Assembly: GCF_018991925.1 (NCBI RefSeq)
Contig: NW_024756914.1
Coordinates: forward strand, 7,368,031 to 7,432,030
Source: Homarus americanus
Taxonomy: Eukaryota; Arthropoda; Malacostraca; Decapoda; Nephropidae
Length of the DNA stretch: 64,000 bases
Reading direction: 5' to 3'
Shown here: one piece after another, positions 34,850 through 47,530 of the stretch
Numbering within the stretch: the stretch's first letter is position 1
How the letters are laid out: each line of letters begins with the position of its first letter
Made by a program: the position numbers and the translations under genes
Notes under the pieces: generated by a model
The model's database searches: none
Told to the model about the DNA's origin: nothing
The model's input: the letters and a program-made list of their open reading frames with translations, nothing else

Positions 34850-35255
34850 AGGGGGAGGGGCAGGGGTGATGGGAAGGGAGGACAGGAAAGGGTGAAGGAA
34901 GCAAAGGGGACGGATCGGGGCCGGGGGGTGAAATGGCAGGGATGACGTAAAGAGGGGCGTGAAGGGTTGGTGGAGGAGGGGCGTGAAGGGTTGGTGGAGG
35001 GCGTGAAGGGTTGGTGGAGGGAGGGGGGGTGAAGGGTTGGTGGAAGGAAGGGGACGGGAAAGGTTGACGGAAGCTGGCGGGAAGGGGTGAATGAGCGAAG
35101 GGGTGAAGGAAGGAAGGGTACGAGAAAGGAAGGGGAAGACGGAAGGAAGAGAATGAGGAGGGGGTGTGTGGAGGGGTGGGTGGCGGGCAGGTGGGGTGGG
35201 TTGGAGGGGTGGGTGACGGGAAGGTGGGGGGAGGGGGGGTGTCTACAGCCTCGCT
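34850..35255. repeat. G-rich tract with GTGAAGGGTTGGTGGAGG repeat
   Basis: Plus-strand G-rich DNA. A segment at 34960-35050 has four to five copies of GTGAAGGGTTGGTGGAGG with variable G runs; further GGGTGGG and GGAGGGGTGG copies follow at 35160-35245. Many G-runs of three or more make quadruplex formation likely. The 159-codon minus-strand Pro/Ser frame is an artefact. Confidence 0.85.
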
Positions 35256-35319
35256 CTATACAGAGGTCATTAACACCTAACAATAAATACAAAACAAATA
35301 ATACAATAAAAAAACAAAT

Positions 35320-35437
35320 CATCAATATGAGTTAACTAACTGATCAATATTATGAGTTAATTGATCAATATTATGAGTTAATTGATCAATATTGAGTTAA
35401 TTGATCAATATTATGAGTTAATTGATCAATATTATGA
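35320..35437. repeat. 21-bp palindromic minisatellite
   Basis: About 5.5 copies of a 21-bp unit containing ATTGATCAATATTATGAGTTA. Each holds the perfect palindrome ATTGATCAAT and the overlapping AATATT. One copy lacks three bases (ATTGAGTTA). Confidence 0.93.
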
Positions 35438-35576
35438 ACAACGACTTACAACAACAAATAATACCAGTCTACGTCATAGGTTACACGATACAGTACAACA
35501 TACGCCCCCAAAATTATATAAAATGTCAGCGTAATTACTCTTCTATTCACTTAACGGCACGTAATACAGTTAAAAC

Positions 35577-35627
<51 letters not shown>

Positions 35628-35628
35628 T
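35577..35628. repeat. (AAT)17 microsatellite
   Basis: Perfect trinucleotide tract. Confidence 0.96.
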
Positions 35629-35724
35629 CGTTCGTGCTGCTTCTAGTATCAACACGCTGAGGACTGATAATAAAAGCAGCGAGTAATTATGTCCCTTTTC
35701 AACACCATAATTTCCCCCGTCACT

Positions 35725-35726
<2 letters not shown>

Positions 35727-35766
<40 letters not shown>
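35727..35766. repeat. (GA)20 microsatellite
   Basis: Perfect GA tract, followed at 35830-35985 by irregular purine-rich DNA. Confidence 0.95.
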
Positions 35767-35768
<2 letters not shown>

Positions 35769-35829
35769 ATATAATGGAGACAATACAAGTGAACCAGATT
35801 CGAATAAGAGCACTTTTACAGCGTGGCCC

Positions 35830-35985
35830 AGAACCAGAAGGAAGGGTCAAGGAGAGGGAGGGGAGAGAAGAGGAGGCAAGGAGAGGGAGAGTGGGGGGGA
35901 ACAAGGAGGTGGAGAGGCGGGTAGAGGAGAGGGAGGGGAAGGAAGGAAAAGGGGGAAGGGCAAGGGGGTAATGAGGGGAGGCATG
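35830..35985. repeat. Purine (G/A) tract
   Basis: Irregular GGAGAG, GGGGA motifs, nearly pure purine on the plus strand. Confidence 0.8.
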
Positions 35986-36055
35986 GGCAAGGAGAGAGGT
36001 CAAGGAGACGATGAGGAAGTGCATAAGGCTATAGGCAAGAAAAAAGTGTGTGCGT

Positions 36056-36083
36056 GTGCGTGCGTGTGTGTGTGTGTGTGTGA
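36056..36083. repeat. (GT)n microsatellite
   Basis: GTGCGTGCGTGT passing into GT. Confidence 0.9.
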
Positions 36084-36294
36084 CGGGAATGGTGAGGACG
36101 CCACACACACACAGTAGGGGTGTGAGGAATGCCTTCTGAATGGAGGGAGCGGCGGCTGGTCCACCCTGCTGAAAAGACTTCCGGAGAAAGGACGTAGCCT
36201 CGAGTACGTTGAATGAATAAGGAAAAATGAAATTGCATCCAGAATACGGCAAGGAAAAGAAAGGCGAAACGGATATACATATAAAATGCTCTCG

Positions 36295-36929
<635 letters not shown>

Positions 36930-36934
<5 letters not shown>

Positions 36935-37015
36935 ACAACCTTTGTACCTAACCTAACCTACCCACACCACTCTCGTATACAACCTTTACACCTCACCTAA
37001 CCACAAACGATCCCG
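36930..37015. repeat. TATACAACCTTT duplication with CCTAA pentamers
   Basis: Two copies of a roughly 45-bp segment starting TATACAACCTTT and ending with CCTAACC pentamers. Confidence 0.65.
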
Positions 37016-37116
37016 CGAATGACACAACCTCCAGACAGTCTTGAGTTGAAATGAAAACCAGTTGTCATCTGTACGAGTCACTACACACTTGCCACTTAAA
37101 CTAATTTTACTACGTT

Positions 37117-37118
<2 letters not shown>

Positions 37119-37153
<35 letters not shown>
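37119..37153. repeat. (GA)n microsatellite
   Basis: About 17 GA units. Confidence 0.95.
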
Positions 37154-37157
<4 letters not shown>

Positions 37158-37187
37158 ATAACGTCAAAACACACGACACTTGAGTAT

Positions 37188-37595
37188 ACACGGTACACCT
37201 AACGACATACATACGGCACACCTCACAAAACACACGGTACACCTCACGAGACACACACACACGGTACACCTCGACACACACACGCACGGTACACCTCACG
37301 ACAATCACACACACACGGTACACCTCACGACATACTCACACACACACGGTACACCTCACGACACACACACACGCACGGTACACCTCACGACAATCACACA
37401 CACGGTACACCTCGACACACACACACACACACGGTACACACTCGACACACACACGGTACACCTCGACCACACACGGTACCTCACACACACGGTGCCTCAC
37501 CACACACCTCGGCCCACACACACACACACGGTACACCTCGACACACACGCACGGTACACACACACACACACACACAGTACACCTCACGACACACA
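37188..37595. repeat. CA-derived GGTACACCTCACGAC minisatellite
   Basis: About 15 units combining a CA run with the linker ACGGTACACCTCACGACA. Unit length varies from about 20 to 32 bp because the CA part changes. The 175-codon plus-strand frame (His/Thr-rich) is an artefact. Confidence 0.93.
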
Positions 37596-37784
37596 CACGT
37601 CAATGAACACAAACCACAAGGCCTGCACTACTACTACTAGCCACACCCGGCAACCCAACACCACTACTGACATTGTATACTATAAGGTGGTCCACTTTAA
37701 AAGTTAATCGGATGGCACCAGGAAACGCAAAAATGAACACGTCGAGCTTTGTGTAGTCATCTCTCTCTTTATCACGCACTAGCT

Positions 37785-38240
37785 CCCTGTTACACACACG
37801 CTGGTCACTATCACACACACACACACCCCTTGCTCACTATCTCACACAAACACTGCTCACTGTCACAAACACTGCTCACTGTCACACAAACACTGCTCAC
37901 TGTCACACAAACACTGCTCACTATCACACACACACTGCTCACTATCACACACACACAGCTCACTACACAAACACAGCTCACTATCTCACTCACACACACA
38001 CACTCTGCTCACTACACACAAACACTGCTCACTGTCACACAAACACTGTTCACTATCACACAAACACTGCTCACTATCACACACACGCTGGTCACTTTTA
38101 CACAAACACTGCTCACCATCACACACAAACACACGCTGGTCACTTTTACACACACCTTGCTCACTTTTACACACACACACCTCTGTTCACTATCACACAG
38201 TCTCACTAACACGCATATTCACACGCTGCTCACCACACAC
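37785..38240. repeat. 21-bp CA-derived minisatellite, about 22 copies
   Basis: Unit CTCACTGTCACACAAACACT plus G, alternating with CTCACTATCACACACACACT and TGGTCACTTTTACAC variants. The sequence suggests growth from a CA tract interrupted by TGCTCACT. Confidence 0.94.
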
Positions 38241-38293
38241 ACACAGTCTCTCTCAACCCTTTGTTAACAGGAACATCACCCTGAGTCCACTAC

Positions 38294-38294
<1 letters not shown>

Positions 38295-38331
<37 letters not shown>
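38295..38331. repeat. (CA)n microsatellite
   Basis: About 18 CA units. Confidence 0.94.
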
Positions 38332-38333
<2 letters not shown>

Positions 38334-38399
38334 AACAGTCTGTCTCCTTTAACACCCCTCCACCTTAAAAATTCACGACACACAACCAAGTAAATATTA

Positions 38400-38635
38400 C
38401 ACTCACTATACACACACACTACACCTCCCAATACACTATATCCCCAACACACACATACTATACATAACCTTCCCTCCCACACGCACACCCCCAACACACG
38501 CGCGCGCACACACACACACTACATCCCCAACACTCATACAGTACACTCAACACCCAACACACACAGTGCACTACACACACACACAGTGCACTACACCCAA
38601 CGTACATACAGTACACTACACCCCCAACACCATCT
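38400..38635. repeat. Degenerate CA-derived ACAGTGCACTACAC repeat
   Basis: Irregular copies of CACACACAGTGCACTACA and ACAGTACACTACACCC with CCCCAACAC linkers. A CGCGCGCACA stretch lies at about 38498-38508. Confidence 0.7.
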
Positions 38636-38874
38636 CGATAATTTATGGAAGTCCTATTTGAAAATCCAATTACGTGCAGAGTTACTATTGTTCTGGTCCA
38701 ATTCCGGTAATTGGCACCTGGCCGCCACCACTCAACGGGACGCGCCACCACTTGACTGCTTGGGGGGACGACACCAACATCACAGCCCCCCCCCCATCGT
38801 TACATACAGTACATCTCTCATTCTTCGTCGGAACCCTTATCAACCCCCCCAGATCCTCCATCTAAACTCCTCCA

Positions 38875-39625
38875 TCACCACCACCCTTCCCCCCTGCCCT
38901 CCCCTCCATCCATGCTCTTCCTCCACCCTGCCCCCTCCCTCCATCATACTCTTCCATCCACCACCCCCCCTCTCCTCCGTCACATGCTCTTGCTTCCATC
39001 ACCACACCCCCTCCCCTCCGTCACGTACTCTTCCTCCACCCACCCCCCTCCCCTCCCATCATCCTCTTCCATCCACCCCCCCCCCTCCCTCCCATCATCC
39101 TCTTCCTCCACACCCCCCCCTCCCCTCCCGTCACGCTCTTCCATCACCCACCACCCCCCTCCCTCCCGTCATCCTCTTCCTCCACCCACCACCTCCCTCC
39201 ACCCATCACCCACCACCCCTCCCTCCATCCACCCCCCCCTCCCTCCATCCCACATGCTCTTCCATCACCACCACACCCCCCTCCCCTCCATCACATGCTC
39301 TTCCATCCCCACACCCACCCCCTCCCTCCCATCCATACTCTTCCATCACCACCTCCCCTCCTCCGTACATACTCTTTATACCACCACGGTCCTCCGTCGT
39401 ACTCTTCATCCACCACCCACCCCCCCTCCCTCCCGTCATGCTCTTCATCACCCCACCCCCCCTCCCCTCCGTCCACATGCTCTTCCATCACCACCACCCC
39501 TCCACTCGTCCATGCTCTTCCATCACCCACCACACCCCCCTCCTCCGTCCCGTATCTTCATCCACCACCCCTCCCGTCACGTACTCTTCCATCACCACCC
39601 CCTCCCCTCGTCACACAACTCTCCT
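38875..39625. repeat. ~36-44-bp C-rich minisatellite, about 19 copies
   Basis: Unit built from CCCCTCCCGTCACATGCTCT and TCCATCACCACCACCC with many small indels. Frames of 378, 246 and 111 codons through it are Pro/Ser/His artefacts. The flank 38636-38874 is unique with no gene. Confidence 0.92.
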
Positions 39626-39989
39626 GCTAGTGTTTACTTCTGCCACAGCTAATCAACTATTTACATCTCAAACAGTGCAGCGACACGTAATTCCCACAGA
39701 GGTACTTAAGAAGACACATTAACTAAGAGTAGCAGGTAAACCACGTAGCTATGGCATTAAAGGAACGACGCATTAACCAAGTAGCTCCTTAGTCGCCAAA
39801 ATAACCATTTCTAAAGTACCACTAAAATGGCAACAGATTCCCTTAGTCGCCTCTACTTAAGGGCAAACATGAAGAGGAAATTCCGTTATATCGAGGGCCC
39901 ATTAGATGCGAAACCTCCATCTAATTAACTATAGAAATGAAAGTCCGGTATATCTAGGATCCGTTAGATGAGAAATCGTCCCCAACTAT
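39626..39989. other. Unique sequence with two-copy diverged duplication
   Basis: Two related segments (about 39872-39925 and 39936-39985) share CCGTTATATCGAGG / CCGGTATATCTAGG followed by GTTAGATGAGAAATC-like text. No gene seen. Confidence 0.5.
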
Positions 39990-40145
39990 CTTGACACACA
40001 ACCACAACACGTGACGCACAACCAAAACATCATAACAGAACCACAATACAAAACACACCCATAACCTTAACTAAACCATAATACTACAACACGTAACTCA
40101 CCACACGTCACTCACAACCACAACAATACGTCACTCACAACAGGG
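39990..40145. repeat. Degenerate CACAACCACAACA repeat
   Basis: Loose copies of CACTCACAACCACAACA and CACGTCACTCAC; C/A-rich on the plus strand. Confidence 0.55.
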
Positions 40146-40344
40146 GAAACTCCACAGCTAAATACAAACAAACAGCCAATGTAACCAAAATTGAAACATT
40201 AACTCCCAATTCCCCCACACAGTTACAGGTCGCCGCTACACATGAAAACCAATCAAGACAAGTTAATGAAAAGAGGAACTAATCTACATGAAAATTCTGC
40301 TTTGGGGGAGACCAGAGTTAAGAGGAGAGGACAGTAACTTTACA

Positions 40345-40550
40345 CACACTCTCTCTCTCTCTCTCTCTCTTTATCTCTTCCCTCTTCTCTTTATCTCTTC
40401 CCTCTTCTTTTTTTATCTCTTCCCCCTCCTCTCTATCTCCCCCCATCCCTATCCTGCCCCCTCCTCTCTCTATCTCTCCCTCCTCTCTCTATCTCTCCCT
40501 TCTCTCTCTATATTCTCTCCCCATCCCCCCCTCTCTCTCTTCCCCCTTTA
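40345..40550. repeat. (CT)n and pyrimidine tract
   Basis: A CT run (40348-40370) then irregular TTATCTCTTCCCTCTTCT and CTCTCTATCTCTCCC copies. Confidence 0.88.
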
Positions 40551-40611
40551 AGTATATAAACTACACCTGTGAAGGGGGGGGGAGGGGGATATTACTAACA
40601 ATTGGTCCTTA

Positions 40612-40653
40612 TGTACGATTCGAATCCACATACATAGGAACCCGAATCGTACA
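40612..40653. repeat. 11-bp perfect inverted repeat
   Basis: TGTACGATTCG at 40612-40622 pairs with CGAATCGTACA at 40643-40653 around a 20-bp loop. Could be a small hairpin; no function is evident. Confidence 0.7.
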
Positions 40654-41152
40654 ATTGTCGTTCAAGTCCACTACACCTGCCATGTACAGATAGGTTCGAT
40701 TGGTCTAATTACTCTTGATTGGTAAATTCTGATACCTCTTACTGACACCAGGTATGAAACCTACGACACCAAGGAATGCAGGTTTGAGTCCCACCTGAAG
40801 ACCACAAATGCCGTGTATTGACCACTTCTTAATTACCACACAGGTGAGAGTTAATGATGTGGGAGATAAGGGCATAAGATTGGTGTAGTACTTTACCTGC
40901 CGCCGCCGCCACCACGTTACGCCTCCAAGATACTCACCTGAAAGGACAAAAGTTAATAATTAGTAAACACGCACCGCAAATAAACACCTTAAGTCTATAC
41001 ACAGTAATATCATATACAACAAATCGATAATTATAACAACGGAAATATTGGTTCACACAAAAATTTATATTTACAAAACAGAGATGATAATCATATACAA
41101 CTAACATATAAACACTATAATGTCACCGATACACATTAATGTTTCCTAGGGG
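40654..41152. other. Unique AT-leaning sequence
   Basis: Small GCC run near 40901-40912. A GGTTTGAGTCCCACC string at about 40786 looks like a tRNA B box but has no A box or acceptor stem. No gene seen. Confidence 0.5.
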
Positions 41153-41215
41153 ACACACACACACACACACACGACATTGACAGACAGACAGACAGACATA
41201 CATACATACATAGCA
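41153..41215. repeat. (AC)-(GACA)-(CATA) compound microsatellite
   Basis: AC run (41153-41173), GACA units (41180-41198) and CATA units (41198-41211). Confidence 0.92.
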
Positions 41216-41479
41216 AACGACACATACTAACAAGCGTGGAGAGAGAACACAAACACCCAACTGGCTAATAGTATGTGTACATCAGGCCGCCTGCCATACA
41301 TGCCGTAATTGAGGTATTGGATATAGTTCCACAACTGCCAGCGTAAGGCATAGTAATGACCCCTGGCCGCCACTATTAAATGGCGACCGCAGCTGAGGCC
41401 ATTACCCCGCACCATATGTACACCACGACTGCTGCGGCGACACATATGGGTACTGCTCCCCCCATAGCGTTAATAATAC

Positions 41480-42000
41480 TTCTCCTCCACCTCCTCTCCT
41501 GTTCTTTTTTCTACTTCTCCTCCCCTCTTATTCTTACTCATTATCTCCTTATTCGCCCTCTCCTCTTCTTACTTCTACTCCTCCTCTTATTCTTACTCTT
41601 CTTCCTCCTTCATCCTCCACCACCCCTTCTTCCTCCATCACCACCTCTACTTCACCCTCTTCCACTACCTCCTCTTCACCCTCTTCCACCACCTCCTCTT
41701 CACCCTCTTCCACCACCTCCTCTTCACCCTCTTCCACCACCTCCTCTCCACTACCTCTCTTCACCCTCTTCCCACTACCCTCCCCTCTTCACCCTCTTCC
41801 ACTACCTCCCTCTTCACCCTCTTCCACTACCTCCTCTTCACCCTCTTCCACTACCTCCTCTTCACCCTCTTCCACTACCTCCTCTCTTCAATTCTTCCAC
41901 TACCTCCTTCACCCTCTTCCACTACCTCCTCTTCACCCTCTTCCACTACCTCCTCTTCACCCTCTTCCACTACCTCCTCTTCACCCTCTTCCTCCTACCT
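41480..42000. repeat. 24-bp pyrimidine minisatellite
   Basis: T/C-rich lead-in, then from about 41640 some 15 copies of TCTTCACCCTCTTCCACTAC plus CTCC. The unit is eight codons long, so frames stay open on both strands (Leu-Pro-His-rich plus, Glu-Val-rich minus), but indels shift phase and no coding function is indicated. Confidence 0.94.
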
Positions 42001-42077
42001 TCCAGAAAGTCGTCATAAATGTTACACCACCTTAAAAATACGTCACAAAGAGAATCATAAATATGCAGATAAAAATG

Positions 42078-42103
42078 GAGAGAGAGAGAGAGAGAGAGAG
42101 ATA
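42078..42103. repeat. (GA)n microsatellite
   Basis: About 12 GA units. Confidence 0.92.
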
Positions 42104-42269
42104 ACTTAGAATAAGGACATGGAGAAACAAATCAACAATAACTAGAATAAGGAGAGAAACATAATAAGAAATAATAGAATAACAATAGGAGAAATAGAAT
42201 AAGAAAAGAATAACGAGACAACAAATATAATCAACCAACAGCCACAAACTGTCATAGTACTGAAAGCTC

Positions 42270-42350
<81 letters not shown>
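42270..42350. repeat. (CATA)-(CA)-(CT) compound microsatellite
   Basis: CATA units, then CA to 42313, then CT at 42319-42348. Confidence 0.94.
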
Positions 42351-42411
42351 AACGCGTAATCGAAATCTCCCCAAAACCAAATGTCTTAAAATTGTTACTC
42401 GCGACAAATTG

Positions 42412-43135
42412 GTAAAATTAATAGAAGCGACCAATCTATTAAATTAGCAGGAGGGACCAATCTGTTAAATTAGCAGGAGGGACCAATCTGTTAAATTAGC
42501 AGGCGGGACCAATCTGTTAAATGAGCAGGAGGGACCAATCTGTTAAATTAGCAGGAGGGACCAATCTGTTAAATTAGCAGGAGGGACCAATCTGTTAAAT
42601 TAGCAGGAGGGACCAATCTGTTAAATTAGCAGGAGGACCAATCTGTTAAATTAGCAGGAGGGACCAATCTGTTAAATTAGCAGGAGGACCAATCTGTTAA
42701 ATTAGCAGGAGGGACCAATCTGTTAAATTAGCAGGCGGGACCAATCTGTTAAATTAGCAGGAGGAGGACCAATCTGTTAAATTAGCAGGCAGGACCAATC
42801 TGTTAAATTAGCAGGAGGGACCAATCTGTTAAATTAGCAGGAGGGACCAATCTGTTAAATTAGCAGGAGGGACCAATCTGTTAAATTAGCAGGAGGGACC
42901 AATCTGTTAAATTAGCAGGAGGGACCAATCTGTTAAATTAGCAGGAGGGACCAATCTGTTAAATTAGCAGGAGGGACCAATCTGTTAAATTAGCAGGAGG
43001 GACCAATCTGTTAAATTAGCAGGAGGGACCAATCTGTTAAATTAGCAGGAGGGACCAATTCAAGCTAAATAGCAGGAGGGACCAATCTGTTAAATTAGCA
43101 GGGAGGGACCAATTGTTAAATTAGTGACAAGACGA
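42412..43135. repeat. 26-bp minisatellite, about 27 copies
   Basis: Unit GACCAATCTGTTAAATTAGC plus AGGAGG. It is highly homogeneous; copies between 42790 and 43050 are essentially identical. Length variants differ by one to three bases in the AGGAGGG part. Both edges are diverged, the usual pattern for an array homogenised from its centre. Confidence 0.97.
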
Positions 43136-43174
43136 CCAAGAAAAGTTGGAGCGAGGCAAATCCGTCAATTATTT

Positions 43175-43229
<55 letters not shown>
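43175..43229. repeat. (GA)27 microsatellite
   Basis: Perfect GA tract immediately after the 26-bp array. Confidence 0.96.
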
Positions 43230-43231
<2 letters not shown>

Positions 43232-43384
43232 TAATAAAAAAAGGAAAAAAAAAGTATTACAACACATATATGATTGCTTGTTAAGGCCCATACATCGAAA
43301 AGAAAGGAAACCAAATTCAAGAGCGGTTTTATGTGGGTGAAAAATAACCCTCCAGCTATATATGGTTGTTCCGCTGACTCCAAC

Positions 43385-43460
43385 CTATAGGGGAGAAGGA
43401 GTGGGAAGGAGAGAGGGAGATGGAGAGGGGATGAAGGAGAGGAGGGGAGAGAGGAGAGAG

Positions 43461-43527
<67 letters not shown>

Positions 43528-43735
43528 CAAGGAGGTGGAAAAAAAGAGAGGGAAAAACGGAGGATGAGAGTAGAAAAGGATGATAGGGAGGGGGGGGAAA
43601 GGGGTGATAGGGAGGGGGGAAAGGGGTGATAGGGAGGGGAATGATGGGAAGAGGAGGGGGGAACGAGAGATAAGCGGGGAGAAAGGAGGTAAAAGGAAGG
43701 GTAGAAAGGGAGAAGAAAAAAGGGGGACGAGTGTA
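43385..43735. repeat. Purine tract with GA and GGGGTGATAGGGAG repeats
   Basis: About 350 bp of nearly pure purine: irregular GGAGA, two GA runs (43455-43517), a G-run, then four copies of GGGGTGATAGGGAGG (about 43575-43645). It is a strong candidate for triplex or quadruplex DNA. The 191-codon minus-strand Ser/Leu/Pro frame is an artefact. Confidence 0.88.
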
Positions 43736-43849
43736 AATTTGGGAATGTGGAATAGTTGGGCCAAAAGTGACCTCGAATTAGGAATCATCCGAATTTTAAC
43801 ACCCAAAACAGCGGGTTTAATTCGGTTTATAAGGAGTTAGAACAGATGA

Positions 43850-43965
43850 GGTTGGTTTAAGTTAGGTTAGAAGTGAATATGCTGCGAACAGGTTAGGTCA
43901 AGGTTAGGCTAGGCTCAGTCAGGTGATGATATAAATTAGGATAGGATGGGATGGGATGGGATGGG
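43850..43965. repeat. GGTTAGG-type and (GGGAT)n repeats
   Basis: Several GGTTAGGTTAG and AGGTTAGGCTAGG copies in TTAGG orientation (43853-43915), then four GGGAT units (43943-43963). It is the only telomere-like patch in TTAGG orientation; the others read CCTAA. Confidence 0.75.
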
Positions 43966-44374
43966 CGGAGTTCCGGATATTTCTAAGTCCACTTTATGAC
44001 ACACAAGAAGACTTTTCCCACTCGTCAATATACCGGCCTGACAAACAGACATACAAACACCTCATTAGACACACACACGAGTTAAAAGCCACGACAACTA
44101 CTAACCACTGTAATCCACCTTCTCCCCCGCCAAAAACAACGACACTGGTGACCGCCAAAGCCAGTTAATACCCAAAGCCAAGCCGCAGACCCGACACCGC
44201 CAAGCTCACCGACATCAGTTTTAATGCCCCAGGATGAGCCCGCCATTTCCCTTTAATACCCGCATTTAAGAGTGACAGTGAGGGGGAAAACCCGTGCATG
44301 TAAAATAGTGTTTTCGTCCTCCCGGGGGCTGGAGTATCAGTAACGCTGGGCTGGTGGCGCTAACAGGTGGAGCC
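43966..44374. other. Unique spacer
   Basis: C/A-rich; short frame 43956-44168 unrecognised. Confidence 0.5.
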
Positions 44375-44670
44375 GCGGAACCAGGAGGGTCATTAGCGGT
44401 GGTGCCCTTACCTGATTGGCTGGTGGGAGACATGGGGGAGGAGGATGAGTGGGGGAGAAGTTGGGGAGGTTATGTAGCTTAAGGTGGTCAAATGGGAAGG
44501 AGGGATGAGGGGGGAGGAGAGTAGGATGGCTGGGCACGTTTAGCGGGAGGTGCCAAGGAAGAGGGAGAGGTCATAGGGTTCAGAAGAGGGGGAGGGATAG
44601 AGGGATGAACTGGGGGAGGGAGGGAGGAGGGAGACTGGGGGAGGGAGGAGATGAGGGTGGGGGTACGGAA
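44375..44670. repeat. G-rich purine-leaning tract
   Basis: Irregular GGGGGAGGA and GGGAGGAG motifs on the plus strand; frames on the minus strand are Pro-rich artefacts. Confidence 0.65.
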
Positions 44671-44843
44671 GGACGATCAGAGCACAGCTAATGATCATGT
44701 GATCTGCCCACGAGACAACAGGTAATGGCCACCTGAGCACCAACACCACCACCCAATTACCACTTTAATACCTCAACCTTCACCTGCCACACCAACTGCC
44801 TTTTACGCTCCTAAACAACACTTCTTTACTAACACAGGCAGGT

Positions 44844-44846
<3 letters not shown>

Positions 44847-44905
<59 letters not shown>
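44847..44905. repeat. (AC)29 microsatellite
   Basis: Perfect CA tract. Confidence 0.96.
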
Positions 44906-44906
<1 letters not shown>

Positions 44907-45294
44907 TTTATCATCACCCCCCAAAAAAAAAATTGTGCACCTTAACTTAGATAAAACTAAACTGTCATATTTGCCAATAAACTTTACAAAGTCTACGGTA
45001 TTATTCAATTTACATTAAAAATACAAGAAAATAAAAGCCATATCTTATTGTCACTCATTAAAACACGGCTGCTAAACAAAAGCTCATGGCCAAACAAACA
45101 AATAACAACAACAACAACAACAAACCGGGGCATTATGTACTGCATTTAACACAAGTTGCAGTTTAATGAGAACAAAATATATATCATAATACATTTGCCA
45201 CCTCTGATGCAAAACTCCATCCAATAGATAGAATTTAACCGTGTAATACTTCACTAATATACTCTTTAAATACTTTCATTATGCCAACAAGTAC

Positions 45295-45295
<1 letters not shown>
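44906..45295. other. Unique AT-rich spacer
   Basis: Contains an (AAC)6 run at about 45104-45123. No gene seen. Confidence 0.5.

Positions 45296-45374
<79 letters not shown>
45296..45374. repeat. (GAT)9-(AAT)16 compound microsatellite
   Basis: GAT units change abruptly to AAT units, suggesting a point mutation that spread. Imperfect AAC/AAT copies continue to about 45425. Confidence 0.95.
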
Positions 45375-45551
45375 TGTAGTAAAAATAACAGCAACAATAA
45401 TAACAATAACAGCAACAATAATATTAATACACCTGCAGAAAATAAATTGTCCCCGAGTACCGTAATGACTTTAAAACTGACCTACAAAATAAAACTGACC
45501 AACAAAATATACAAGAAAATGAATTAAGGTTCCCTGGTGTCACGGGAGGGA

Positions 45552-45731
45552 GGCAGGGGTGGGGGACTGTTACAAGTCATTAAACACTTCAGAGATGCAG
45601 CTGCGGGTATTGACAACATTCCAATGAGCATCATTAAGGAAACTGTTCCACTACCGTCACCTGTTCTCCTACCAACTTTATTATACAATTCACATTATAC
45701 AAGCACTATATTTTCCCCCCAGATCAAATAG
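45552..45731 (+). pseudogene. Non-LTR reverse transcriptase fragment
   Basis: The frame reads AAAGIDNIPMSIIKETVPL then about 30 residues ending FSPQIK and a stop. This matches the N-terminal part of the reverse transcriptase domain of non-LTR (LINE) elements: an A-G-x-D-x-I-P motif followed by a leucine-rich segment and a F-P-x-x-x-K motif. Only about 60 codons remain; the downstream sequence is out of frame. The upstream Gly-rich residues are not part of the domain. It is a dead fragment of unknown clade. Confidence 0.65.
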
Positions 45732-46380
45732 ATGTGAAGCATGGAGTCTAACCTGTATTTAAGTCAGGCAATAAAGGTCTTCTATCAGTATATACCGCTT
45801 TAAATAAGACCAAAATCTAACAATGCAATTAGAAACATTCGGTAATAAAAAATAAAAAAGTTAAAATAAAAAGCCTAGTTTAGCTGGAGCGTAAATAAAT
45901 AAAATAAATAAAAATATTATTCCAGTTTAGTCTCGGAACAAAAAATTTAACTAACAATGCCCTATTGACTTTAACTAGGGCTATTATATACCGCTTTGAT
46001 GATAACCAACAATGCATAGAGGAAAGGAGTTCCTCAAAAAGTTATTTCCAAGTGTCTCCAATAGCACTCAAAAGGCTCAGCCATACGTACAGTAGATTCT
46101 TGTATATGCATCTCTGCTACATAATCAACTTCGAGGGGTTAATACAAGTCTACCTGTCCATTCATGACCTCTAGTACCTTCGAGGTGTAACTCGGCTGAA
46201 ATCATCTAAACAAGTACAGTATGATTTTTTTTATACTACCAGAGGAACATATTACTGAGAACATACACGAAGAGGTTACATACAACAAACTACTGTACTA
46301 TACTGTATCTGAATATCAAAATACGCCAATTCTGCTCGGCTTACCTCTGACCAAACACTACACAGCCGAGGGGAAGGAAA
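45732..46380. other. AT-rich unique sequence with weak internal repeats
   Basis: TATACCGCTTT followed by an AACAATGC segment occurs twice (about 45790 and 45988), and AAATAAAATA-type runs fill 45845-45915. No gene seen. Confidence 0.45.
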
Positions 46381-47329
<949 letters not shown>

Positions 47330-47530
47330 CAAGTCTCTAACACCTGCCCGACTCCACAGTAACTCCTACACCTGCCACACTCCACAGCACCTCCTCATAC
47401 ACCTGCCTTACTCCAGCCTCCATCTCCTACACCCATCACACTCCACACCACCTCTCCTACACCTGCCACACTCCACAGTATCTCCTCCCTACACCTGCCC
47501 AACTCCAAAGCCTCGTACATCTGCCTCACC
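47330..47530. repeat. Degenerate ~27-bp CACCTGCCACACTCC repeat
   Basis: About seven copies of TCCTACACCTGCCACACTCC plus ACAGCA-like text with indels. Confidence 0.8.

Noticed and set aside
38586..39722. 378-codon Pro/Ser-rich frame
   Set aside because: Produced by a C-rich minisatellite with indels; neighbouring frames overlap in other phases.
40780..40810. B-box-like GGTTTGAGTCCCACC
   Set aside because: No matching A box or cloverleaf.
41380..42018. 212-codon Leu/Pro/His frame with an eight-residue repeat
   Set aside because: The unit is 24 bp so frames stay open on both strands; internal indels change phase and no conserved flank is seen.
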